A stretch of 64,000 nucleotides of DNA, taken from positions 558,001 to 622,000 of the forward strand of contig NZ_BMTD01000002.1 in the NCBI RefSeq assembly GCF_014649495.1, read 5' to 3'. Source of the DNA: Streptomyces filipinensis (GTDB lineage Bacteria > Actinomycetota > Actinomycetes > Streptomycetales > Streptomycetaceae). A program made the position numbers and the translations under genes. Below the pieces are notes generated by a model that had not been told where the DNA came from, ran no database searches, and saw only the letters and a list, made by a program, of their open reading frames with translations. Shown one piece after another: positions 25,572 to 34,386 of this stretch. Position 1 is the stretch's first letter, and the number at the start of each line of letters is the position of its first letter.

Positions 25572-26107
25572 CGAAGCCCCCTTGCGTCCGTAATCGAACA
25601 GGCGGCAAAGCTACACCGCATCTCAGCAACCGACTTGACGGCTTGGGAGCGTGAGGCGTCTAACCAGCGGTGTGCGGGCCCTCTGTCACCGGGCCCGCCC
25701 CCAGCGGTCGATGATCTTGTGCAGGGAAACCCGCATATATGCGCCCCATAGCACTCTGCCCCTCCCGCCCGCCCCGGTTTCCGCGCATCGGTCACTACGC
25801 TGCGTGAAGGCGACGACTCCAGACCGGCGGCATAGTCACATACGGTCACTTCCCGGTCTGTCCAGACCAGTTCCGTACACCGCGTTACCTGGTTGTCACA
25901 GTCCGTTCTAGCGTCCTCCTCCAGGTGACCGGCTCCCCACCGCCGCCCGGGCCAGGGACGGCCGTCGGCCACCACCACCGAGAGGTCCGGCGGTGGCCCG
26001 CTCCCCCTGTGCGGGCCGCCGCCGGACGCGACGTACGGGCCACTCGGTCGGGCCGCCCGGCCGGACCTTCGGCCGTACGCGTCGTACGGAAGGACGTGAC
26101 GGCCCAG
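25572..26107. other. Gene-free stretch holding the leader of the second NlpC/P60 gene
   Basis: About 535 bases without a supported gene. It contains an 8-bp hairpin (25674-25698), a CGCATATATGCG palindrome (25733-25744), the inverted repeat GGTCTG-TC-CAGACC (25855-25868) and a TAGCGT box (25909-25914) that may be a -10. From there to the GTG at 26108 is ~190 bases of GC-rich sequence able to form long stems, with no c-di-AMP riboswitch hallmarks. Confidence 0.55.
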
Positions 26108-27169
26108 GTGGCAGCACACCGCAAGCCCCGGCAACGCTCGCTCGGTGGCCCTACGGCCCGGACGGCCGCCACGCTCGCCCTGGCGGGCGCGGCCACCGCG
26201 ACGGGGTTCGACGGGACGGGCCACGCCGAGACACAGCTGACGCCGGCCCAGGTCAGGGCCGAGGTGGACGAGCTGTACCAGGAGGCCGAGACCGCGACCG
26301 AGAAGTACGACGGCGCGAAGGACGAGGCGGACACGGCGCAGCAGCGGCTGAACGCGCTGCGGGACGAGACCGCCCGCAAGCAGGAGAAGCTCAACTCCAC
26401 CCGGGAGGCACTCGGTTCTTTCGCCGCGGCGCAGTACCGCGACGGCGGGTTCGCCCCGGCCTGGCAGCTGGCCCTGTCCGGCGACCCCGACCAGTACCTG
26501 GACAACGCCGCGCTCGCGGAGCGGGCCGGCGACCGGCAGGCCTCCACCGTGTCCCGGGTGCGCGAACAGTTGCGGGAGATCGAGCGGTTGCGCGGCGCCG
26601 CGCGCGTCGAGCTGACGTCGCTGCGGGCCCGGCAGGCGCAGCTCAGACGGCAGAAGGAAGCCGTGACCGGCAAGCTGGCCAAGGCCCGTCGGCTGCTGGC
26701 GCGGCTCACCCCGCAGCAGCGCGGCCCGGTCACCGGTGACGGCGTCGCGCCGGAACGTACCTCCCGCTCGGCCTCGGACGCCCGTGAGACGCTGCGGCAG
26801 GCCGGGCCGGCCGCCCCGAACGCGCGCGCCGCCGCGGCCGTCTCCTACGCCTACGCCAAGCTCGGCAGCCCCTACGTGTGGGGCGCGTCCGGCCCGAACG
26901 CCTTCGACTGCTCGGGGCTGGCCCAGGCCGCCTACCGCGCCGCCGGCATCACCCTGCCCCGCACCACCTACACCCAGATCAACGCGGGCCGGCGCGTCTC
27001 CCGCTCCGAACTCCAGCCCGGGGACCTGGTGTTCTTCTACTCCGGGATCAGCCACGTCGGCATCTACGTGGGCAACGGGCAGATGATCCACGCGCCGAAC
27101 CCCTCCGCCCCGGTGCGGCTGGCCCCGGTCGACCTGATGCCGTTCGCGGGGGCGACGCGGGTGGTGTAG
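26108..27169 (+). CDS. NlpC/P60 peptidoglycan hydrolase, paralogue of the gene at 22109
   Basis: A 353-residue secreted hydrolase sharing the layout of the earlier one. A signal peptide covers residues ~1-40, a coiled coil ~45-205 and a short linker follows without the serine tract. The P60 domain has catalytic Cys268 in NAFDCSGLA and a His in ISHVGIYVGNGQMIH. I chose GTG 26108 (AAHRKPRQRSLGG start, as in relatives), with GGAAGGA 13 nt upstream; a GTG four codons earlier is too close to that site. The frame continues upstream to 25925, but that part looks like leader RNA. It converges with the response regulator 17 bases away. Confidence 0.88.
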   Translation: MAAHRKPRQRSLGGPTARTAATLALAGAATATGFDGTGHAETQLTPAQVRAEVDELYQEAETATEKYDGAKDEADTAQQRLNALRDETARKQEKLNSTREALGSFAAAQYRDGGFAPAWQLALSGDPDQYLDNAALAERAGDRQASTVSRVREQLREIERLRGAARVELTSLRARQAQLRRQKEAVTGKLAKARRLLARLTPQQRGPVTGDGVAPERTSRSASDARETLRQAGPAAPNARAAAAVSYAYAKLGSPYVWGASGPNAFDCSGLAQAAYRAAGITLPRTTYTQINAGRRVSRSELQPGDLVFFYSGISHVGIYVGNGQMIHAPNPSAPVRLAPVDLMPFAGATRVV

Positions 27170-27186
27170 GGGCGGCGCCGTAAGGG

Positions 27187-27927
27187 TCAGACCAGCCGGC
27201 GGGCCGTCGCCCAGCGGGTCAGTTCGTGGCGGTTGGAGAGCTGGAGCTTGCGCAGCACCGCCGAGACGTGGGACTCGACCGTCTTCACCGAGATGAACAG
27301 CTGCTTGGCGATCTCCTTGTAGGCGTAGCCACGGGCGATCAGCCGCAGCACCTCGCGCTCGCGCTGGGTGAGCCGGTCCAGGTCCTCGTCCACGGGCGGG
27401 GCGTCGGTGGAGGCGAAGGCGTCGAGGACGAACCCGGCCAGCCGCGGGGAGAAGACGGCGTCGCCCTCCTGGACGCGGAAGATGGAGTCGACCAGGTCGG
27501 TGCCGGTGATGGTCTTGGTGACATAGCCGCGGGCGCCGCCGCGGATCACACCGATCACGTCCTCCGCCGCATCGGACACGGACAGCGCGAGGAAACGGAC
27601 GGGCCGCTCGGCGTCCGCCGTCAACGCCGCGCACCGGCGCAGCACTTCGACGCCGCCGCCGCCCGGCAGGTGCACGTCGAGAAGGACCACCTCGGGCCGG
27701 GTCGCGGTGATGACCGTGACCGCCTGGTCGACGTCCGCGGCCTCGCCAACCACCTCCACGCCGGTCTCGGCGGTCTGCCCGATCTCGGCCTGGACGCCGG
27801 TGCGGAACATACGGTGGTCGTCCACGAGCACCACCCGCACGTGCCGTCCGCCCGCGCCGCCGCCGGCCCCGGACCCGGCCGCCTCGGGGACTCCCGCCGT
27901 GCCGTTCGCCTCGGTCGCGTCGCTCAT
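27187..27927 (-). CDS. LuxR/NarL-family response regulator
   Basis: A 246-residue two-component regulator. The receiver domain (residues ~30-150) has the acidic pair DD near 36-37, the phospho-acceptor Asp84 in VVLLDVHLPGG and a Lys in YVTKTI. The C-terminal helix-turn-helix (~180-240) reads LTQREREVLRLIARGYAYKE, then VKTVESHVSAVLRKL. The ATG at 27927 overlaps the stop of the upstream kinase (ATGA), so the two are translationally coupled. With the PspC-type kinase and the divergent LiaF-like protein it forms a probable envelope-stress system. Confidence 0.93.
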   Translation of the reverse strand: MSDATEANGTAGVPEAAGSGAGGGAGGRHVRVVLVDDHRMFRTGVQAEIGQTAETGVEVVGEAADVDQAVTVITATRPEVVLLDVHLPGGGGVEVLRRCAALTADAERPVRFLALSVSDAAEDVIGVIRGGARGYVTKTITGTDLVDSIFRVQEGDAVFSPRLAGFVLDAFASTDAPPVDEDLDRLTQREREVLRLIARGYAYKEIAKQLFISVKTVESHVSAVLRKLQLSNRHELTRWATARRLV

Positions 27928-29213
27928 GACGTCTTCTCCGCCCTCTCCATCTCCAGCTCGATCTCCGTGCCGCCGCCCGGCACCGACCGCAGCCGGGCCG
28001 TGCCGCCGTGGCGCTCCATGCGGCCGATGATCGATTCTCTAACGCCCATGCGGTCGGCGGGTATCGAGTCGAGGTCGAAGCCCGGGCCGCGGTCGCGCAC
28101 GGACACGAAGACCGTCTTACCCTCGACCTCGGCATAGACCTGTACGGCACCGCCCTCGCCACCGTACTTGGCGGCGTTCACCATCGCCTCGCGCGCGGCC
28201 TGCATCTGTGCGCCGGTCCTCTCGTCCAGCGGGCAGTCGCCGACGATGACGACCTCTATGGGCACCCCGTGCTTGTCCTCCACCTCGGCGGCGTTGCGCC
28301 GCACCGCCTCGGCGACCGTGTCCGGCTCGTCGGCCTCGTCCTTGCCGGTGCCCTCCGGCTTGTACAGCCAGGTGCGCAGGTCGCGTTCCTGTGCACGGGC
28401 GAGGCGGCGCACCTCGTTCGCGTTGTCGGCGTTGCGCTGGATCAGGGTGAGGGTGTGCAGCACGGAGTCGTGGACGTGGGCGGCGACCTCCGCGCGCTCC
28501 TGGGCCCGGATGCGCATCAGGCGCTCCTCCGACAGGTCCTGCGTCATCCGGACCAGATAGGGGCCGGCGAGGAGTGTGATGCCGACGAGGACGGCGAGGG
28601 CCGCCTGCAGGACCGCGCCGAGGTGGGCGGCCGAACCTTGCAGCACGAAGATGGCGGAGACACCGGCCGTGACGAGCAGGACGCCGCCGGCCGCGCGCAG
28701 CAGGGTGAGGGTGTGTCGCCGGCGGCCGACCTCCACCCAGCGGGCCCGGCGGGCGTTGTCCGCCTGACGCCAGACGAGGGCGACACCGGCCGCGACGAGG
28801 ACGGCGGGCACCAGATACATCTTGGCGCCGCTGCCCAGATTGACGCTGCTGACGAAGACCACGGACACGATGACCATGAGCAGCAGCGCGACGATCTGGC
28901 CCTTGTCCGGCTTGCGGGCCACGAGTCTGCGGCGGCCGTCCGGCGCGCTCTCGCCGCCGACGAGCGACTGCCTCTGCTCGACGACTCCGCCCACGCCGAG
29001 CGGGACCCAGAACCAGAAGGCCGCGTACAGCAGCGCTCCGAATCCGTGAGCCATGAACAGGCCGACGAAGGCGAGCCGCACCCAGATGACGGGCAGCCCG
29101 AGATGCCCGGCGAGGCCCCGCGCCACTCCGCCGAGCCAGCGTCCGTCGCTGCTGCGGTAGAGCTTGCGCGGCGGCCGCGGGTCGTCGACTGGCAGGGTTG
29201 CGGCTTCCGGCAT
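27924..29213 (-). CDS. Sensor histidine kinase with N-terminal PspC domain
   Basis: A 429-residue membrane kinase. The N-terminal PspC domain is KLYRSSDGRWLGGVARGLAG, followed by a PspC helix and further membrane segments up to ~residue 225. The HisKA_3-type phospho-acceptor is in AAHVHDSVLHTL. The ATPase has N-A-A-K-Y (N box) and DRGPGFD (G1). This is the NarL/LiaS-type kinase group. I chose ATG 29213 (MPEAATLPVDD), dropping an arginine-rich upstream stretch starting at 29309. It is coupled to the response regulator and divergent from another PspC protein. Confidence 0.9.
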   Translation of the reverse strand: MPEAATLPVDDPRPPRKLYRSSDGRWLGGVARGLAGHLGLPVIWVRLAFVGLFMAHGFGALLYAAFWFWVPLGVGGVVEQRQSLVGGESAPDGRRRLVARKPDKGQIVALLLMVIVSVVFVSSVNLGSGAKMYLVPAVLVAAGVALVWRQADNARRARWVEVGRRRHTLTLLRAAGGVLLVTAGVSAIFVLQGSAAHLGAVLQAALAVLVGITLLAGPYLVRMTQDLSEERLMRIRAQERAEVAAHVHDSVLHTLTLIQRNADNANEVRRLARAQERDLRTWLYKPEGTGKDEADEPDTVAEAVRRNAAEVEDKHGVPIEVVIVGDCPLDERTGAQMQAAREAMVNAAKYGGEGGAVQVYAEVEGKTVFVSVRDRGPGFDLDSIPADRMGVRESIIGRMERHGGTARLRSVPGGGTEIELEMERAEKTS

Positions 29214-29424
29214 GCCAACGATGGTCACACGGCCGGCGGGGCCAGGCATCAGGGTCGGCCCCCGAGACGCCCCTGATCTTCGGCCGGGCCGGGTCGGGGA
29301 GCACCGCACGGCGGCGTCGCCGCGCTGGTCGAACGGTTCCCCGCCCCGCCTCAGGGCCGATTTCAGGGTTCGGCCAGGGTCGTCCCGACTGCCGCGGCGG
29401 CGGACGGGCCGTCACCATGGACAC

Positions 29425-30876
29425 ATGACGGATCACGAGCACGCCGCGACGGGTCCGGGACCCGGCCCCGGCCCGCGCCCGGTCCCGGGCACCGGGCCGA
29501 CGGATGCCGCGCCCGCCGCGACTCAGAAGACGGGAGCGGCCACCGCCGGCACCGACACGCACGTCGACGCACAGCAGCAGCACCGGGAGCATTCCGCCGT
29601 CGCGGCCCCCGAGCTGTTCCGGCGCGACCGCCGGCACAAGATGATCGCGGGCGTGTGCGCGGGCCTCGGCCGGCAGACGGACATGGACCCGGTGATCTTC
29701 CGGATCACGCTGGCCGTGCTGTCGGCGACCGGCGGGATCGGTCTGATCTTCTACGGCTTCGCCTGGCTCCTCGTGCCGTACGAGGACGAGGAGGAGAACG
29801 AGGTCCGCAAGCTGCTGACGGGCCGGATCGACGGCCAGGCGCTCGCCGCCGTGCTGTTCGCCCTGGTCGGCTGCGGGATCTTCCTGACCATGCTGAGAAA
29901 CGGCGGTGTGCTGGCCTTCGCCGTCGTGCTCTCCCTGCTGCTGGCGGGCGCCGGGTACTGGTCGCGGCGCCGCGGTGCTCCCGACACCGACCCGCTCGCC
30001 GCGCAGGCCGCCGCCGACGCCCCGCCGGAGGCCCAGGCCCCGCCGGTCGTCACCACCTATCCGTCCTGGTGGCGGGACCCGATCGTCAAGGACGGAACGC
30101 ATGTCGGCGGCACCGGCTATCTGTGGGGTCCCGGCGACGCCCGCGACCCGGACCTCACCTCGGTGATCGACGTGGGTATCGCCACCCCCTGGACGCACCC
30201 CGGCTCCCCGCAGCCGCGGCCCGCCGCGCACCCGAGACCACGCGGTCCGCGCTGGATCGGCGGCTGGGTGTTCCTGCTGGCCCTGGTGGTGGGCGGCCTG
30301 GGCACCGGTCTGACGTGGGACACGCATCCGCTGGGCGCCAGTCTGCAGGCCGGTCTGGCGTGCGCGCTGGGGGTCTTCGGCCTGGGTGTCGCGGTCAGTT
30401 CGTTCCTGGGCCGCACCGGGGCCGGGACGGTGTTCCTGGCGATCATCACCGCGGCCCTGCTGGCCGGGGCGGCGGCCCTGCCCAAGGACATCACCACCCA
30501 CTGGAGGGACACCTCCTGGAGGCCCGCCGCGTCGGCGCAGGTGCGGTCGGCCTACGACCTCGGCAGCGGGCGCGGCACCCTGGACCTGAGCCGGGTGCAT
30601 CCGGGCACGGGGCGGACGGTCACGACCGACGCCCATGTGGGGGCGGGGCAGCTGAAAGTGATCCTGCCGGCGGACGCGACCGTGCGGATGAAGATCGACG
30701 TGGGCGTGGGCGACATCCGGTTGCCCGGGGACAGCAGAAAGGACGTGGACGTGCAGCCCGACCGGTACAAGGTCGTGACGCTGGCTCCGGCCAAGGACGG
30801 CAAGGACGCCGGCACGCTGGATCTGACGCTCGGGGTCGGTCTGGGACAGGTGGAGGTCAGTCGTGCTGCGTCATGA
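29425..30876 (+). CDS. PspC-domain membrane protein with LiaF-like C-terminus
   Basis: A 483-residue protein. After a Gly/Pro/Thr-rich start, residues ~60-125 form a PspC domain (LFRRDRRHKMIAGVCAGLG). Four to five further membrane segments follow. The C-terminal ~110 residues resemble the beta-solenoid of LiaF/DUF2154 proteins (VGAGQLKVILPADATVRMKI). LiaF-type proteins restrain the LiaS kinase until the envelope is damaged. The gene is divergent from the kinase/regulator pair, so I infer a LiaFSR-like module. ATG 29425 fits; the frame extends upstream without a good start. It overlaps the following small gene by 14 bases. Confidence 0.82.
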   Translation: MTDHEHAATGPGPGPGPRPVPGTGPTDAAPAATQKTGAATAGTDTHVDAQQQHREHSAVAAPELFRRDRRHKMIAGVCAGLGRQTDMDPVIFRITLAVLSATGGIGLIFYGFAWLLVPYEDEEENEVRKLLTGRIDGQALAAVLFALVGCGIFLTMLRNGGVLAFAVVLSLLLAGAGYWSRRRGAPDTDPLAAQAAADAPPEAQAPPVVTTYPSWWRDPIVKDGTHVGGTGYLWGPGDARDPDLTSVIDVGIATPWTHPGSPQPRPAAHPRPRGPRWIGGWVFLLALVVGGLGTGLTWDTHPLGASLQAGLACALGVFGLGVAVSSFLGRTGAGTVFLAIITAALLAGAAALPKDITTHWRDTSWRPAASAQVRSAYDLGSGRGTLDLSRVHPGTGRTVTTDAHVGAGQLKVILPADATVRMKIDVGVGDIRLPGDSRKDVDVQPDRYKVVTLAPAKDGKDAGTLDLTLGVGLGQVEVSRAAS

Positions 30877-31072
30877 GTTCCAGCCCGGGAAGCTGGTCGC
30901 CGGACTGTTCCTCGCCGCCACGGGCGCGGTGTTCGCGGGGGACGCGGGGGGCCTGTGGGAGACGCCGTGGTTCGCGGCCGTCCCGCTGGTCGTGGGCGGT
31001 CTCTGCCTCGCCGGTGTCGTGGCGGCCGTGGGTCGGGCCGTGCGCAGACGGGGTGGCGCCGAGAGCGGCTGA
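30863..31072 (+). CDS. Small membrane protein coupled to the PspC/LiaF-like gene
   Basis: A 69-residue protein with two hydrophobic segments (about residues 11-26 and 36-56) and a basic C-terminus. The start is GTG 30863 with GGAGG 7 nt upstream, lying inside the end of the preceding gene, which suggests coupled translation. Function unknown; probably an accessory part of the envelope-stress module. Confidence 0.7.
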   Translation: MLRHEFQPGKLVAGLFLAATGAVFAGDAGGLWETPWFAAVPLVVGGLCLAGVVAAVGRAVRRRGGAESG

Positions 31073-31287
31073 GCGCTCCGCCGGGAGGCCACGATGTGCC
31101 GCCGTGCGGCCGCCGGCTCGTCGGCTCGTCGGAGACCGTACGACCGCCGTCCGGTCATGCGGCCGCCCGGCCCGGCCCAGGGCCCACCGAGCCACCCCGT
31201 GCCCGCCCAGCCGTCCGGCCCACGCAGGGCCCGCCCAGCCGCCCAGAGCCCGCCCAGTAGTCCGGACCCGCCCAGGCGTCCGGTCGG

Positions 31288-31818
31288 CTAGCGGTAGCCG
31301 TCCAGCGGCGGCCGGCGCCGGGCTCGCCAGGCCGCGTCGAGGGAGAGATAGGGGGCGCCGGCGAGGACCAGGGGGAGCCAGGCCATCAGATAGGCGAGGT
31401 CGTTGCCGTAGTAGTAGGGGCTCGTCGCCCAGCTCACCGTGAGCCACAGGCTGAGCGAGATCAGCGCACCGCCGAGCGCGGCCAGCCGGCCGAGCAGCCC
31501 GATCAGGGTGGCGATGCCGACGGCCAGCTCACCGAGGGCGATGGCGTAGCCGAAGCCGACCGGGGCCTTCAGGGCCAGGTCGACCAGGGCGGGGACGGCG
31601 GCGGAGTCGCGGGCGGCGCGCATGGTCTCGCCGATGGACCCGGCACCGCCGGACTTCATGAAGGCGCTGTCGGTGAGTTTGTCCAGGCCGGCGTAGATGA
31701 AGGTGACGCCGAGGAAGACGCGCAGGGGAAGGAGCGCGTAGTGGTTGGCGGTCTCCCGCCAGCCGCGGGGGCCGTTCAGCCTGGTGGTGTGCGTGTCCGT
31801 CCGGATGCCGTGCGTCAT
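31288..31818 (-). CDS. DoxX-family membrane protein
   Basis: A 176-residue protein with four hydrophobic helices and the DoxX pattern: LLPLRVFLGVTFIYAGLDKL near the start and YAIALGELAVGIATLIGLLG in the middle. DoxX proteins are associated with oxidoreductase or thiosulfate:quinone functions and redox stress, but the exact role here is unknown. The ATG at 31818 is used. It is monocistronic by position. Confidence 0.85.
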   Translation of the reverse strand: MTHGIRTDTHTTRLNGPRGWRETANHYALLPLRVFLGVTFIYAGLDKLTDSAFMKSGGAGSIGETMRAARDSAAVPALVDLALKAPVGFGYAIALGELAVGIATLIGLLGRLAALGGALISLSLWLTVSWATSPYYYGNDLAYLMAWLPLVLAGAPYLSLDAAWRARRRPPLDGYR

Positions 31819-31956
31819 CGTCGCCAGCCGCCTCTCGCCCGCCGTGCCACTACTCCCTCATGTGACGATACGTATGACAAGGGGAGGCGGTTCAACCCCG
31901 TCCCGGGTGTTTTTCCGGATTTCGGCGCCTCGGGGCCGTCCGGTCGTGTGTGCCGT

Positions 31957-33237
31957 TCACTCGGTCACCTGGACGATGCACCGGTTGGTCGCGACCCCGG
32001 CGGCGGTGACCACCTGCACCTCCACCGCCCCGGGTTCCACGTCGGCCGGTACGGGCACGGTCAGGAGGTTGTCCGTGGGATTGCGGAAGCCGCCGGTGAC
32101 CGGGACCAGCGGGACGTGGACGTCGACCGCGCCGATGCGGACGACCATGCGGGAGAGCCGCTCGGCGGTCTGCGCACCCGGCGGGACGAAGCCGGCTCCG
32201 CGGATCTCGATGTCGTCGCCGGTGCGGATCGGACCGTCCAGGTCGCCGGGTTCACGGGCGCGGACCACGGACAGGACGACTGGGCGGCCGCCCTCGGCGT
32301 ACTTGCCGGCCAGGTAGGTCGCGGCCGAGACCAGCACCACCAGGCCCAGCCCCCAGGGCAGGTCGGGCAGCTGGTCGGGGCGGCGGGCGAGCCGTACGGC
32401 GGCGAACAGCACGGCGACGGCGCTGATGGCGACGTACTGGATGTCGGCGAAGGCGCCCCGGCCGGAGTCGTCGGTGAGCAGATCGGCGGCGCGCGGCCGG
32501 TACGCCGGTACCTTCTGCAGCCGTTGCGTGAGGATGCGCAGGCCCACCACCCGGCGGACCAGGACGGCGATGCCGCACACCACGGCGAGGACGGTCACCA
32601 CGCCGGCGCCGCGCGCGAGGTCGAGGCCCGAGATCAGCGCGTCGCGTTCGGCGTGTTCGGAGGCGGCGGCCAGCCGGGCGGCCAGCAGCAGGACGGCGTA
32701 GCCGACGAACAGCACCCAGCCGGCGGCCACGGTGCGGGAGGTGGACATCCGGTTGTCCTCGCCGATCACCGGGGCCAGCGCCCCGCCGCGCGCCCGGTGC
32801 AGCCAGGAGGCGGCGCTGAGCGTGGTGGCGACCACGAGCGCGGCGGCCAGGGCCGCGGTGCGGGGGCCGGTCCAGCCCGTGCCGACCGCGGTGAGCGCCT
32901 CGCCGAGCAGCAGCGCGAGGACCGCGCCCCACACCGTGCACACCGTCCGCAGCCACAGCCGGGCGAGCCGGGCCTCGCCCTCGGCGCGCCCGCGTTCGGC
33001 GACGGCCTCCGCCCGTTGGGTCAGTTCCTCGGAGACCCACTGGCGCGACGCCGAGGCGGAGTGCGCCACGCCCACCGGCAGGCCCTGCCCGGCCGCGTAC
33101 CCGTCACGCAGGCGCAGGAACGCGGCGACGGCCCTCCGGTGCCCCTCGCGGGCGCCGTGCGGGCAGTCCCCGCAGGTGCAGCCGCCCCCGTGGATCCCCT
33201 CGGCACCCGTGTCCTGCCCCGCCTCCTGCACCGCCAC
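31957..33237 (-). CDS. Multi-pass membrane protein with a C-terminal IPT/TIG-like domain
   Basis: A 426-residue protein. Its N-terminus has a small Cys cluster (GGGCTCGDCPHG) that could bind metal. Residues ~90-300 contain about six membrane helices. The last ~105 residues are beta-rich, with a pattern of IPT/TIG immunoglobulin-like folds (IRTGDDIEIRGAGFVPPGA). This arrangement would put the Ig-like domain on one face of the membrane as a binding module. No enzyme motif is seen. I do not recognise the gene. Confidence 0.65.
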   Translation of the reverse strand: MAVQEAGQDTGAEGIHGGGCTCGDCPHGAREGHRRAVAAFLRLRDGYAAGQGLPVGVAHSASASRQWVSEELTQRAEAVAERGRAEGEARLARLWLRTVCTVWGAVLALLLGEALTAVGTGWTGPRTAALAAALVVATTLSAASWLHRARGGALAPVIGEDNRMSTSRTVAAGWVLFVGYAVLLLAARLAAASEHAERDALISGLDLARGAGVVTVLAVVCGIAVLVRRVVGLRILTQRLQKVPAYRPRAADLLTDDSGRGAFADIQYVAISAVAVLFAAVRLARRPDQLPDLPWGLGLVVLVSAATYLAGKYAEGGRPVVLSVVRAREPGDLDGPIRTGDDIEIRGAGFVPPGAQTAERLSRMVVRIGAVDVHVPLVPVTGGFRNPTDNLLTVPVPADVEPGAVEVQVVTAAGVATNRCIVQVTE

Positions 33238-33426
33238 GCCCGGCGCCCGCCTTCCCCACGACCTTCCGGCACGGCCGGCGGTGCCCCGTTGGAGGCCTCG
33301 CCGCCGTGCAACTCCCCTGCATCGAAAGCGAATTGTTCCCTATGCCGGGCCGTCAGGAGCCCTCGGAGCGGGTCACGGCGGGTGAAGTACGAGCCGTTGT
33401 GTTGACCCGGCTGCGAGAATTTCCGT

Positions 33427-34323
33427 ATGGCCGAGATCATCCAGCGGGACGGGACCTGGGCCTTCGACGGCAGCACGATCCGGATCACCCCCGGGCTGCA
33501 CCGCCGCGTACCGCTGTTCCGGCAGACGTACGGGGAGGTCTCCGTGCCCCTGGAGGCGGTCTCGGACGTCGTCTGGGAACCCGAGCGGGGGCGTGGCCGG
33601 CTGCGGATGCGGCTGCGCGAGGGCGCGGACCCGCTGCTCCAGGCGACGGGAGGGCGGCTGCCGGACCCGGCCGACCCCTACCGGCTGACGGTGGACGCGA
33701 ACCGCGGCGGGGTCGCGGAGTACGTCGCCGAGGAGATCCGGCAGGCCCTGCTCCTGGACCGGGTCCCCAAGGAAGCCACGCACGCCTATCTGCTGCCGGG
33801 GCCGCCGGTGCCGGTGTCGGTGCGGTCCTCCGACGGCACGGTCTCCTTCGACGGCGCGCAGGTGCGCATCGACTGGGCCGACACCTCCGGCCGGGTCAAG
33901 CGCGCGACCGGCCCGCGGATCATCGCGCTCCGCGACCTGGTGCAGGTGGAGTGGCTGCCCAACCGCGGGTACGAGGACGGCTTTCTGCGGTTCGTGACGC
34001 CGGAGACGGTGTGCTCCAAGCTGCCGCCCGAGCGGGACCCCTACACCCTGGACCTGTGGGGCAGTGTGCGGCGCGATCTGCTGACGGCGCTGGTCGCGAC
34101 GGCCGTCACCGCCCGGCTGCCGCATCCGTCCCTGCGCACGGGCACCGCCTTCGACGGCCGGGACGGGCGGGACGGGCGGCGGCCGGCCGTGCCGGGGCAG
34201 GCCGATCACCATGACGTCCTGTTGCGCCGGCTGCGGGAGTTGGGCGAGCTGCACCGGGACGGGGTGCTCACGGACGCGGAGTTCGCGACGACCAAGGCCG
34301 CCGTGCTCAGAGGCTTCGGCTGA
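33427..34323 (+). CDS. DUF4429/SHOCT-type protein
   Basis: A 298-residue protein. Two homologous ~100-residue halves each start with a similar strand pattern (GTWAFDGSTIRITPG and GTVSFDGAQVRIDW), as in tandem DUF4429 domains. The last ~35 residues form a SHOCT motif (LRRLRELGELHRDGVLTDAE), a short helical tail that usually mediates oligomerisation. It is probably cytoplasmic. The ATG at 33427 has no strong ribosome binding site. Function unknown. Confidence 0.8.
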   Translation: MAEIIQRDGTWAFDGSTIRITPGLHRRVPLFRQTYGEVSVPLEAVSDVVWEPERGRGRLRMRLREGADPLLQATGGRLPDPADPYRLTVDANRGGVAEYVAEEIRQALLLDRVPKEATHAYLLPGPPVPVSVRSSDGTVSFDGAQVRIDWADTSGRVKRATGPRIIALRDLVQVEWLPNRGYEDGFLRFVTPETVCSKLPPERDPYTLDLWGSVRRDLLTALVATAVTARLPHPSLRTGTAFDGRDGRDGRRPAVPGQADHHDVLLRRLRELGELHRDGVLTDAEFATTKAAVLRGFG

Positions 34324-34386
34324 GGGGACGCGCCGGCCAGGTGTGCCCGGCCGGCCGCCCCGCTTCCGGTGAGGAGTGGGGCCCGG

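Noticed and set aside
25733-25744. CGCATATATGCG, a 12-bp palindrome
   Set aside because: Short, AT-rich at the centre and not near a promoter; could be chance.
25893-25914. TTGTCACAG followed by TAGCGT upstream of the second NlpC/P60 gene, resembling the damage promoter
   Set aside because: The GTG part is missing and the spacing is one base short, so it does not fit the consensus.
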